DNA from: a virus
IMG/VR virus record: IMGVR_UViG_3300022837_000124
Location: 1-20,292 of that record
Length of the DNA stretch: 20,292 bases
Direction: 5' to 3' (one strand)
The notes beneath the pieces were generated by a model. It was not told the DNA's origin. It ran no database searches and saw only the letters and a program-made list of their open reading frames with translations. Position numbers and translations under genes: made by a program. Shown piece after piece: positions 5,971 through 12,936 of the stretch; the stretch's first letter is position 1; each line of letters starts with the position of its first letter.

Positions 5971-5989
5971 AACCTACAATATGTAGGTT
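5971..5989. repeat. palindrome family 1, copy 2
   Basis: Perfect arms AACCTACA and TGTAGGTT around centre ATA. It fills the gap between the VWA gene stop and the Shine-Dalgarno of the 284-residue gene; GGAG starts immediately after the right arm in the transcript. Confidence 0.88.
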
Positions 5990-7194
5990 TAATCAATTTG
6001 AATTGTTTTGCCCACAGGGGCGGTTATCTTCGTGTCGTTCGTTATTGCCCACAGAATTGGAACAGTCCAATTCCCCCAACTATTAATCTTGCCATCAGTC
6101 AGCATGATTACGCAGTCAGGCTTGATGCCCTTCTCTTTCAGGTAGTCAGATACACACGTCGGATCAGTGCCACCTCCACCTGTTGCAGTTTTCATAGCAG
6201 GGGCAGCGGTCAGTTCGTCGCTGGAGTAAATCTCATGACTCTCCACCTGTCCGTCCCAATCAATGAAGTGTATCTTGTCGATAGATACTGCCTTAACAAT
6301 ACCAAGTATCTCGCTCGTCACATCTCTGAGTCTATCCTTGAAGAACATAGAACCCGAAGTGTCCCGCGCAATCACCACCTCATTGATGCTGTTACCTTGT
6401 AACGTAGGCATAATCACATCTTGGTGCAGGAATCTACGGTTAGGTCGTCGCCAAGTAGATTGCTCCTTCTTTCTACATGCCGAGTTCATAAACATACGCA
6501 GCAGCGCGCGCCAACTTATCTTGGGCGTTACCAGTTCACCCAAGCCCAGGGCATCCTTTAAGCCCCCTGCACCTGCTTTAGCATCCGCATGTAGTCCTTG
6601 TCGTATCGCCTGCTTGATGTCTTCGGTTAGCTTCTCGTTATCCTCGGCGTTAAGTTTCTTCGCTCCCTCCCAATCGTGGTTGTCGAACCCTGCGTCGCCT
6701 TCGCTCTCGCCCTCGCCCTCGCCGCCACCTCCTGCTTGCTCCTGCTCAAGCTCTCGGAAGATACGCTTCACCGTCCACTCGTGATACTTAGGGTCATACA
6801 AGCCAATAGCCTTGCCGTTCTCATCTATAGGCATCTCCGTTAGTATCCGCTGCGGGTCAGCCACTTGGATACGGTCGTTAATCCAATAGTCGGTCGCCAT
6901 GTTGGCTCGCATAGCATGTTGCTCGGCAAGTCTGCGGTAAGTCACCAAGTGCATACCCGCCTTGTGTAACCACTCATGCACCATGACAAACGCCGCGCCC
7001 TTATCCCCCTCATTCTTCACGTCCTTGAAAAGAAAGTCAGGGTTGAACCAACAGTCGCGCCCATTAGTTGCCGCTGTTGGTACGTCAGTAGTGATATAGG
7101 TGTTGCCGTGCATAGCCACACCACGCAGTAACCCGAACTCTTTCGAGCGCATTAGCCCGATCTTAATCGCTTTGAATCTTCTATCTGCTAGCAT
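5989..7194 (-). CDS. metallopeptidase-like / VWA domain protein, module 1 (401 aa)
   Basis: A two-part protein of the kind annotated as putative metallopeptidase plus VWA-like domain (DUF2201-type). The N-terminal part has HEWLH at 73-77, an HExxH zinc motif. A flexible Gly/Glu linker lies at about 153-168. The C-terminal VWA-like domain has the MIDAS residues DTSGSM at 278-283, the GGGGTDP loop at 339-345, and LTDG at 365-368. VWA proteins of this type act with MoxR AAA+ ATPases as adaptor or client-remodelling pairs. The MoxR gene is immediately upstream, separated by 30 bases that hold a family-1 palindrome and GGAG eight bases before the ATG. It is a clear paralogue of the protein at 9088-10320. 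Confidence 0.9.
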   Translation of the reverse strand: MLADRRFKAIKIGLMRSKEFGLLRGVAMHGNTYITTDVPTAATNGRDCWFNPDFLFKDVKNEGDKGAAFVMVHEWLHKAGMHLVTYRRLAEQHAMRANMATDYWINDRIQVADPQRILTEMPIDENGKAIGLYDPKYHEWTVKRIFRELEQEQAGGGGEGEGESEGDAGFDNHDWEGAKKLNAEDNEKLTEDIKQAIRQGLHADAKAGAGGLKDALGLGELVTPKISWRALLRMFMNSACRKKEQSTWRRPNRRFLHQDVIMPTLQGNSINEVVIARDTSGSMFFKDRLRDVTSEILGIVKAVSIDKIHFIDWDGQVESHEIYSSDELTAAPAMKTATGGGGTDPTCVSDYLKEKGIKPDCVIMLTDGKINSWGNWTVPILWAITNDTKITAPVGKTIQID

Positions 7195-7206
7195 AATTTA
7201 ATCTCC

Positions 7207-7225
7207 AACCTACATTATGTAGGTT
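7207..7225. repeat. palindrome family 1, copy 3
   Basis: Perfect arms AACCTACA and TGTAGGTT around centre TTA, filling the gap between MoxR module 1 and VWA module 1. GGAG follows directly after the palindrome in the transcript. Confidence 0.88.
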
Positions 7226-8289
7226 TACAATAAGTCTTCGTTGTCTGCTGCCCACAGTGCAAAGTCACCGTTGGTGAATGCGATCTGTCGTTTGGTCGCA
7301 TGCCGCGCCAATGCCACACAAAATATGACTTGGAATTCCTCCTCCATACGGCGCAGGTACTTAAGAATATTGCTCAAGTTATCCTTCTCGACGTGCTGTA
7401 GTAGCCCGAAGGTAAGTACCGCCCGCGCACCTGCGTCATCTGGGATCATCGCTGTGTCGGGTGAAGTAGTAATCGAACTCACAGATGGCAAGCTCTCTTG
7501 GAACCTGATAAAGGAAGAGATGGACTCCGCAAACGGCGCGCCCGCTGCACCTGTTAGAGAAGCGACAAGTGACTCTCCATCGAAGTGTTCCATTTGCCAA
7601 ACGATACGACTACTAATCTCAAGGGTGCGAGGCGATACCACATTGTCCTGTGGGTTAGCGGGGTGAAATATAAACTCGTTGTTCGCTCCATCGAGGTACG
7701 AGGCTAGAGCTTGTGGGTATCTGTCCACCCACGCCATAACAACAGGGTGAATCCCATTAGCTGCCGCCCATTGCAACCACTCGGTCGCGTTAGGTTTACG
7801 CATTATAAGCTCGACTACACGCTGCCTCGTGTGCTGCGCGAGTCCATCGCCCACACCGTCCGTGTCCATGTTGCCTGTCATAAAGATAATGCTACCGTCT
7901 GGAATATCTAGGTCACCTAGTCTAGGTCTAAATACTTCTAACATAGGGTGAAGCATATTCTTTACTGGGTCGGCTCCCTTGGTAAACTCGTCAAGGCATA
8001 TCACTACAGCCTCTCCTGTAGTCAGCCCGAACCGTGCGTTGGGGTAATAGCGCGTTACCTTGTTCTCGTGGTCGATTACAGGCATTGCCACGTCACCCAA
8101 GTCTAGGTTAGGTACATCAACCATCGACAGGGCGTAGCCTGTAGCCTGTGCTATAGCAGCAGCAATTATTGATTTACCTACACCGGGTTCGCCTCTTAGC
8201 ATATAGCGCACGTTGGGGTTAGCGAGGACAAGCGCAGCCGCTTGCTTGTGGTTTACGGTTCGCATCTCGTTTAGCAAAGATTCACTCAT
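7225..8289 (-). CDS. MoxR-type AAA+ ATPase, module 1 (354 aa)
   Basis: AAA+ ATPase of the MoxR class. Walker A is GEPGVGKS at 33-40, Walker B is VICLDE at 96-101, sensor 1 is the Asn140 of IIFMTGN, and a candidate arginine finger is in QHTRQR (155-157). The start at 8289 is chosen over an upstream frame extension because GGAG lies seven bases before it and because Walker A then falls at the same residue as in the paralogue. MoxR ATPases are known to work with VWA partners to remodel or mature other proteins, and the VWA gene follows directly. The gene is first in its operon, 60-70 bases downstream of a strong promoter with a palindromic operator. Confidence 0.93.
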   Translation of the reverse strand: MSESLLNEMRTVNHKQAAALVLANPNVRYMLRGEPGVGKSIIAAAIAQATGYALSMVDVPNLDLGDVAMPVIDHENKVTRYYPNARFGLTTGEAVVICLDEFTKGADPVKNMLHPMLEVFRPRLGDLDIPDGSIIFMTGNMDTDGVGDGLAQHTRQRVVELIMRKPNATEWLQWAAANGIHPVVMAWVDRYPQALASYLDGANNEFIFHPANPQDNVVSPRTLEISSRIVWQMEHFDGESLVASLTGAAGAPFAESISSFIRFQESLPSVSSITTSPDTAMIPDDAGARAVLTFGLLQHVEKDNLSNILKYLRRMEEEFQVIFCVALARHATKRQIAFTNGDFALWAADNEDLL

Positions 8290-8306
8290 TGTCGTTCTCC
8301 GTTGGT

Positions 8307-8325
8307 AACCTACATATTGTAGGTT
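8307..8325. repeat. palindrome family 1, copy 4
   Basis: Perfect arms AACCTACA and TGTAGGTT around centre TAT, in the 5' leader of the MoxR module 1 gene, between promoter and Shine-Dalgarno. Confidence 0.88.
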
Positions 8326-8349
8326 GGTTTTTAAGGTTAAAGTTTTATC

Positions 8350-8389
8350 GTACAATTATATTGTACCACACTGTGGTACAGAATGTCAA
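8350..8389 (-). promoter_or_regulatory. sigma-70 promoter with overlapping palindromic operators
   Basis: On the minus strand, TTGACA (8389-8384) and TACAAT (8365-8360) are separated by 18 bases. A perfect 9-bp-arm palindrome TGTACCACA-C-TGTGGTACA (8362-8380) occupies the spacer and the -10. A second, smaller palindrome GTACAAT-TAT-ATTGTAC (8350-8366) covers the -10 and start region, which also holds TATAAT at 8360-8355. The layout is that of a promoter closed by a dimeric repressor. It would drive the MoxR module 1 operon. Confidence 0.82.
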
Positions 8390-8397
8390 GTGAGCTT

Positions 8398-8784
8398 TCA
8401 AAGGTCTATATAAACTTCGCGGCTCATGTTGAGTGCATGGTCTGCCCCGCAGCTTTGGTGATACTCCACGTCCTCGTAATCCTCACCCACTCGCATGAAC
8501 TCATAATGAAACATAGACTCATGTTCTTGGGTTGGGTCAGGGTCAGGGTCAGTAAACATTCCGTCCCACTCACTAAACGCTTTGTTGTATTGCTGCACCG
8601 TGTCGTAGTGTTCGTACCACTTAACCCCCTCTATATTGCAGTACAGGTAGCGGTCATCACCTTCTCCAATCACCTCGAACTTATCGGGTAGGTTCTCATC
8701 TACATACAGCTTGAGCATAGCGAACTTGCCTGTATGCCTCTTGCTTGGGTATGCAATCATTGTTACGTCGCTTCTATATCCCAT
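8398..8784 (-). CDS. conserved phage protein beginning MGYRSDV, 128 aa
   Basis: An acidic soluble protein. The opening MGYRSDVTMIAYPSKR is a start I associate with a family of small phage and plasmid proteins of unknown role. The middle (KWYEHYDTVQQYNKAFSEWD) is rich in aromatic residues and the tail is acidic (DPDPDPTQEHE, then GEDYEDVEYHQ). GGAGG stands seven bases before the ATG, preceded by CACTTTTAT and a family-2 palindrome. It is the last gene before the operator-promoter of the next operon. No terminator is visible after it, so some read-through is possible. Confidence 0.85.
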   Translation of the reverse strand: MGYRSDVTMIAYPSKRHTGKFAMLKLYVDENLPDKFEVIGEGDDRYLYCNIEGVKWYEHYDTVQQYNKAFSEWDGMFTDPDPDPTQEHESMFHYEFMRVGEDYEDVEYHQSCGADHALNMSREVYIDL

Positions 8785-8809
8785 TGTGTTACCTCCATAA
8801 AAGTGTGGA

Positions 8810-8834
8810 GGAGTTTAGGGTTATCCTAAACTCC
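8810..8834. repeat. palindrome family 2, copy 1
   Basis: Arms GGAGTTTAGG and CCTAAACTCC (10 bp, perfect) around a 5-base centre. It lies between the 81-residue and 128-residue genes. Confidence 0.85.
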
Positions 8835-8845
8835 ACTGGTTGTTG

Positions 8846-9091
8846 TTACTTCTTGCGCCCTGCAAGCTTAGCTACCGCGAGCGCCGCACTTGATATTGCT
8901 TTCACTGAGTGCATACCGTCTTCAACATCTTGTTCGTAGGCGTGGTAGGTGTAAAAAGATTCACCTCCGTCCTCGCCCCTGTTGTACTCGTTAGAAAATA
9001 TCAAGCACCCGCTAAGCTCGGCGGTTATGCGCTCTAGCTTTTCAGCGTCAACCACGTACTGCGTGTTATTTACGGCAACTATAAAGTTCAT
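8846..9091 (-). CDS. small phage protein of unknown function, 81 aa
   Basis: Starts MNFIVAVNNTQYVVDAEKLE, with a likely short beta segment followed by a helix, an acidic middle (YNRGEDGGESF) and an Ala-rich basic tail ending AKLAGRKK. No family recognised. The ATG overlaps the TGA of the upstream VWA gene (ATGA), with GGAG eight bases ahead, so it is translationally coupled to the MoxR-VWA module 2. It may be a small partner of that module, which is inference from position. Confidence 0.75.
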   Translation of the reverse strand: MNFIVAVNNTQYVVDAEKLERITAELSGCLIFSNEYNRGEDGGESFYTYHAYEQDVEDGMHSVKAISSAALAVAKLAGRKK

Positions 9092-10320
9092 ACTCTTCGC
9101 TCCAATTGAATTGTTTTACCCACAGGGGCAACGATTGTTTCACGCAAGTTGTGAATGCCCCACAGTATCGGGCAGTCCCATTCACCCCAACCCAAGACCT
9201 TGCCGTCAGTCAACACGATGGTTGCATCAGGTTTGATCTTCTTCTCTCGCAAATAGGCAGCCACACAGGTCGGGTCTGTACCCCCTCCACCATGAGGTTT
9301 AGTCAGAGTGCGCCAGTTCTTAAAGGTGCTGCTTGTATACTCCTCGTGCGCACAGACTGAGCCGTCCCAATAGATCAGGTGTATCTTCGCTACCTCTAGC
9401 TGTCGGGCTAGACCCTCGATCTCACTCATGCAAACATCAAACGAGTCGTCGAAGAACATAGAGCCTGATACATCAGGTGCGACTACTAGCTCTTTGATAC
9501 ACTCTCCACGCATAGTCGGCATGACTAGCCCAGTGGTTACGAAGAACCTGCGGTCGATACGCCTAAAGGTAGCTCTGGTTGCCGCAGTGCAAGTCGCTCG
9601 AATGAAGTGCTTCATCTGCTCCACCCAATCAACCTTCGGTGCGAGCAGTTCACCCAGAGCCAACGATCCTCCGTCTGTACCTTTGCCTACTTTCTTAGCA
9701 GCCATGAGACCTTGGCGTATAGCGGTGCTTACATCAGACTGTAGAGATTCCTTCTCCTTGGCTGTCATCTCCTTAGCCTCGTCCCAACCGTGGTCGTCAA
9801 AGCCTCCACCGCCTTCACCCTCGCCCTCGCCTTCACCGCCTTCCCCGCCTTCACCCTCTTCTTGCTTCTCGGCATAAAGAATGTCGAACACCTTCTTCAC
9901 CGTCATGCCTTTGAAGCGCGGGTCACACAGACCGATTGGTTTACCTTTCTCGTCACGCGGCATGGCAACAATTGTCTCGTCCTTGTCTGCCTCCATGATG
10001 ATTAGGTTTATCCATGTATCCATAGCCGAGTTAGCCGTCTTATGACACAGCTTCCACAGCGGCTCGTATATCTCAAGATGCCGCGCTGCCTTGTGCCAGT
10101 TCTCATGCAGGGTAATGAACCCCGCACCTTTGTCCCCCCACTTGAATATAAAGTCGGGGTTGTACTTCTCGTCCCTACCATTAGTACAGGCAGTGGGAAC
10201 ATCTCGTGTGAACTCCCTCGTGCCCATCATCATTACTGGGCCTAGCTCAACGAATTGCTTACTGCGCATAATCTCAATGCGCTTGCGCTTGAAGTCGCGC
10301 TCTAGTTTTGAATCACTCAT
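9088..10320 (-). CDS. metallopeptidase-like / VWA domain protein, module 2 (410 aa)
   Basis: Paralogue of the protein at 5989-7194 with the same order of parts. HENWH at 72-76 is the HExxH motif. A Glu/Gly repeat linker lies at about 155-173. The MIDAS is DVSGSM at 283-288, followed by GGGGTDP at 344-350, VLTDG at 369-373, and the shared ending ILWGIH...APVGKTIQL. The start at 10320 is chosen because it overlaps the stop of the MoxR gene (ATGA) with AGGA six bases ahead; a longer frame to 10347 has no support. The tight stop-start overlap implies roughly equal amounts of ATPase and VWA partner. Module 1 instead has a 30-base gap with a palindrome, so the two pairs differ in their coupling. 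Confidence 0.9.
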   Translation of the reverse strand: MSDSKLERDFKRKRIEIMRSKQFVELGPVMMMGTREFTRDVPTACTNGRDEKYNPDFIFKWGDKGAGFITLHENWHKAARHLEIYEPLWKLCHKTANSAMDTWINLIIMEADKDETIVAMPRDEKGKPIGLCDPRFKGMTVKKVFDILYAEKQEEGEGGEGGEGEGEGEGGGGFDDHGWDEAKEMTAKEKESLQSDVSTAIRQGLMAAKKVGKGTDGGSLALGELLAPKVDWVEQMKHFIRATCTAATRATFRRIDRRFFVTTGLVMPTMRGECIKELVVAPDVSGSMFFDDSFDVCMSEIEGLARQLEVAKIHLIYWDGSVCAHEEYTSSTFKNWRTLTKPHGGGGTDPTCVAAYLREKKIKPDATIVLTDGKVLGWGEWDCPILWGIHNLRETIVAPVGKTIQLERRV

Positions 10321-11417
10321 AGTAAATCCTGATTGCGGTCTGCCCACTCGGCAAACGCCCGTGAAGTAAACGCCAATCTACGCTTGGCATCGGTAGAGTT
10401 CTGACCTGCGAGGCGCACACCAAAGATCACTTGGAACTCATCAGTGTCGTACCCCGCATCCTGTCGGGCTAGGTAGATCATGAAAGCATCGAGGTCGTCC
10501 TTAGTCTTGATGTACTCCCCCGCACTAAACGATAGCACCGCACACGCACCTGCATTCGGTGGCATCCTTGCTGACTTCGGGTTAGCCATAATCTCTGACC
10601 AAGGGGTCATGCTCTCGTGATGCTCAATGAAGTGCAGAAGCGAGTTAGTCGCTGCGCTGCCTATCGTGCCTGTCAGTGCTGCCCTGAGTGCTGCGTTAGA
10701 GTACAAGTGGCGGGTCTTCACTAAGTTACTAGCTAGCTCAAGAGTCCTTGGCGTTACCACTGAACCCTGTCCCATAACAGACGGATTAAAAATGTACGGG
10801 TTGTTGTGCTGTCCCTTATCCCGATAAGAAGCAAGTGCGTCAGGGTTGCGGCTGACCCATGCCATAACAATAGGCTCGATGTCATTCGCTGCTGCCCAGA
10901 GCAACCACTCATCATCTGTTGGTTTGGATATCTCGATCATCGTTATGCGCATCTTGCTGTGAGCCTTGAGGCTGTCACCCACACCATCGGATTCTAGATT
11001 ACCTGTCATGAACACGATGCTGCCCTTGGGTAGCGGCAGGTCACCTAGCCTTGGGTCTTTCACTTCGAGTAGCGGGTGCAAGGTATTCTTACCCTCGTCC
11101 GAACCCTTAGTGTACTCGTCCAGACAGATGATCCTTGGCGTGCCCTCGTGCAATCCGAACTTGCCGTTGGGATAATACTTGAGCGTCTTGGACTCCATGT
11201 CGGGTATCGGCATCGCTGCGTCACTAATGCCCATGTTCGGCACGTCAATGATCGTATAGGGGTAGCCAGTAATTCTTGATAGCTCCGCCGCAATACTAGT
11301 CTTGCCTACACCTGGCTCACCTCCCAGATAGAATTTGTTGTTTGGGTTAGCCGCCATCATGGGTGCAGTGTCGCCAAGGGTTAGTGTTACGCGATCTTCT
11401 AAATGTATATTAGTCAT
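10317..11417 (-). CDS. MoxR-type AAA+ ATPase, module 2 (366 aa)
   Basis: AAA+ ATPase paralogous to the one at 7225-8289. Walker A is GEPGVGKT at 33-40, Walker B is IICLDE at 96-101, and sensor 1 is Asn140 in IVFMTGN, all at the same positions as in module 1. Shared stretches include TGNLESDGVGD against TGNMDTDGVGD and the ending FAEWADRNQDLL against FALWAADNEDLL. The start at 11417 is supported by GGAG nine bases upstream. An upstream TTG extension is rejected because it runs into this Shine-Dalgarno. The VWA partner overlaps its stop. An upstream family-2 palindrome separates it from the 297-residue gene. Confidence 0.93.
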   Translation of the reverse strand: MTNIHLEDRVTLTLGDTAPMMAANPNNKFYLGGEPGVGKTSIAAELSRITGYPYTIIDVPNMGISDAAMPIPDMESKTLKYYPNGKFGLHEGTPRIICLDEYTKGSDEGKNTLHPLLEVKDPRLGDLPLPKGSIVFMTGNLESDGVGDSLKAHSKMRITMIEISKPTDDEWLLWAAANDIEPIVMAWVSRNPDALASYRDKGQHNNPYIFNPSVMGQGSVVTPRTLELASNLVKTRHLYSNAALRAALTGTIGSAATNSLLHFIEHHESMTPWSEIMANPKSARMPPNAGACAVLSFSAGEYIKTKDDLDAFMIYLARQDAGYDTDEFQVIFGVRLAGQNSTDAKRRLAFTSRAFAEWADRNQDLL

Positions 11418-11451
11418 GGTGTTTATCTCCAAATAGGTTTTAGTGTTGTTG

Positions 11452-11472
11452 AGTTTAGGTTGAACCTAAACT
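11452..11472. repeat. palindrome family 2, copy 2
   Basis: Perfect 10-bp arms AGTTTAGGTT and AACCTAAACT around a single G, between the 297-residue gene and MoxR module 2. Confidence 0.88.
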
Positions 11473-11473
11473 G

Positions 11474-12367
11474 CTAGCGTACATACTTGCTGTTGCGGTC
11501 TTTCTTGTACTCCCCGATGGGAAGCTCTACCTCTACGAACACAGCGTCCGCGTGTGCATACTTGAGTACCTCGTCAAGGTCTTGGAGTATTTGTTGGGGT
11601 TGGTAGTACCATTGCCTACCCGACCAGTTTGCCCAACGGTAAGTCATCGACATAGCAGCTACCGACTCTAGCGTGTCTGCCCAATCCTCGATGTTGTCCC
11701 CACGCATGAGATCGCACAGCGTGTCGGAGCCGTCCGTGTTTGGGAAACTACCCCGCTGCGTATCTAGCCGCTTCGCTAGCTCGAACTTGATATCCGCATC
11801 GGCACCGCTAACCTCGGCATCTTGGGGGTATGCTACTTTTATCATAGCCTTGGCATACTGCATGAAGGGTGCATACAGCTTGCGCACCTCTTTCATCGCT
11901 CGCCTGTTTACCCTGTGGACTACACACGTCTTAGGGTTTAGGGGTACACCGTCCGCACCAAAGTTGAGTGCCCCCTCGAAGTAGTAAGTCGGAGCAGACC
12001 AATATTTTGAATAGACGAACCCCCCGTCTGCGTTACGGACAAACCCCTCAACAAGTGCCGTCATAAACGCGATGGTGCTTTGCTCCTGATGACCGTTTGG
12101 ACTTATCCTCTTGCTGCCGTCCTCGAAGTACGTCACGCAGTCGGTGTTGTACAGCTTGAACACTATGGACAAACCTACATTCCCTAGCGGACTTGTCTGG
12201 TTGCGCTCCCTCCGCACCGTCATGTGTGTAGCATTGCGCTTGGCTATCGGTTTCAACCCTGCGTTCCTGCCCTTACCCCTAATGGGGTCTACCATAAACT
12301 CATGGTTCGCAGCGTCATGCCAGTTCTCGATGTACGGAAAGCCATCTGTGTTTATAAAGAATCCCAT
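11474..12367 (-). CDS. conserved phage protein of unknown function, 297 aa
   Basis: A soluble protein with no membrane segment. It opens MGFFINTDGFPYIENWHDAA, then has a basic stretch (GKGRNAGLKPIAKRNATH), a mixed middle with YFEGALNFGADGVPLNPKTC, and a helical C-terminal half (YAHADAVFVEVELPIGEYKK near the end). No family recognised and no catalytic signature obvious. GGAGG stands seven bases before the ATG, and the start overlaps the upstream 66-residue gene by 16 bases. It directly precedes MoxR module 2, as an accessory protein might, but module 1 has no homologue in that position. Confidence 0.85.
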   Translation of the reverse strand: MGFFINTDGFPYIENWHDAANHEFMVDPIRGKGRNAGLKPIAKRNATHMTVRRERNQTSPLGNVGLSIVFKLYNTDCVTYFEDGSKRISPNGHQEQSTIAFMTALVEGFVRNADGGFVYSKYWSAPTYYFEGALNFGADGVPLNPKTCVVHRVNRRAMKEVRKLYAPFMQYAKAMIKVAYPQDAEVSGADADIKFELAKRLDTQRGSFPNTDGSDTLCDLMRGDNIEDWADTLESVAAMSMTYRWANWSGRQWYYQPQQILQDLDEVLKYAHADAVFVEVELPIGEYKKDRNSKYVR

Positions 12368-12552
12368 GTCTTACCCTCCCTGCGGTTGCCCATGTCACGC
12401 TGCAACTCTTCCGCAGCTTCGAGGTTTGCCACAGCCTGTGCAACATTCTTGCGCCTAGTAAGTAGGCGATCATCTACAATGCGCCCTTGGTCTTTCAACT
12501 GCGCATCCATGTAGTTCAGCATTTCTTTAAGTTCTAGCATCGTATATTCCAT
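12352..12552 (-). CDS. small coiled-coil protein, 66 aa
   Basis: Starts MEYTMLELKEMLNYMDAQLK and is predicted to be almost entirely helical with regular Leu/Ala spacing (NVAQAVANLEAAEELQRDMG), so a dimeric coiled coil is likely. AAGGAG lies seven bases before the ATG. The start lies inside the 3' end of the 64-residue gene, and its own 3' end overlaps the 297-residue gene by 16 bases, so it is embedded in a coupled series. No family recognised. Confidence 0.75.
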   Translation of the reverse strand: MEYTMLELKEMLNYMDAQLKDQGRIVDDRLLTRRKNVAQAVANLEAAEELQRDMGNRREGKTWDSL

Positions 12553-12721
12553 CGTCTTGCTCCTTATGGTTGGTGAGTTTAGGTTTTCCTAAACTGCTTG
12601 GTGCGGCTACCTCTTCTAAGTAGGCGTGTAGCCTGAGCCTTGCTTCTGGACTCATCTGGTTGTAAAGCAAAGGGACAGCTTTAAGGCTACCGTCCCAATC
12701 TCGCCACCTTCTGTTACTCAC
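12527..12721 (-). CDS. small phage protein with GTG start, 64 aa
   Basis: The protein begins (M)SNRRWRDWDGSLKAVPLLYN and continues QMSPEARLRLHAYLEEVAAP, which looks like a real helical domain, then a hydrophilic tail. The frame extends upstream to 12802, but the GTG at 12721 overlaps the TGA of the membrane-protein gene (GTGA), which fits the coupling seen throughout. The tail (SSLGKPKLTNHKE) is encoded by a family-2 palindrome and by the Shine-Dalgarno of the next gene, so the palindrome is partly inside this gene. No family recognised. Confidence 0.6.
   Translation of the reverse strand: MSNRRWRDWDGSLKAVPLLYNQMSPEARLRLHAYLEEVAAPSSLGKPKLTNHKEQDDGIYDART
12576..12595. repeat. palindrome family 2, copy 3
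   Basis: Arms AGTTTAGG and CCTAAACT (8 bp) around TTTT; a shorter, partly decayed copy inside the 3' end of the 64-residue gene. Confidence 0.8.
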
Positions 12722-12936
12722 AACAACAGCCCCAAGAAAACTAGATAGCCAATGCCCAACATGAACGCACACCCGCCTAGCAGGTACAGCGGTAGAACCC
12801 ACAGAGGTAAGCCCTCGTCAGCCCATCGGTGTTGGTTGTGCGGGTCGTGAGTGTTGAGGTCACTCGGCTTGTATATAGAGTCGGTGCGCCACTTGGTCAT
12901 GCGCTCTGTGTTTACCTTCTTATTATCTTTGCTCAT
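12718..12936 (-). CDS. small single-pass membrane protein, 72 aa
   Basis: A hydrophilic N-terminal half (MSKDNKKVNTERMTKWRTDS, then NTHDPHNQHRWADEG) is followed by one long hydrophobic segment, WVLPLYLLGG to YLVFLGLLL, that reaches the C-terminus. This suggests a tail-anchored inner-membrane protein with its N-terminus in the cytoplasm. The ATG overlaps the stop of the upstream gene (ATGA). The frame is open a little further upstream, but that start is not needed. Function unknown. A holin is possible by size, but a single terminal segment with a long polar head and an early-operon location do not favour it. Confidence 0.72.
   Translation of the reverse strand: MSKDNKKVNTERMTKWRTDSIYKPSDLNTHDPHNQHRWADEGLPLWVLPLYLLGGCAFMLGIGYLVFLGLLL

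Noticed and set aside
10321-10347. Upstream extension of VWA module 2
   Set aside because: ATG 10320 overlaps the MoxR stop with AGGA at proper spacing; the extension reads over the end of the MoxR gene without its own ribosome site.
12722-12802. Longer version of the 64-residue gene starting at 12802
   Set aside because: The extra part is the out-of-frame reading of the membrane-protein gene; the GTG at 12721 forms the usual stop-start overlap.
12718-12936. Small membrane protein as a holin
   Set aside because: It has one C-terminal hydrophobic segment after a long polar head and sits in the early operon with no lysis neighbour, so holin is not supported.
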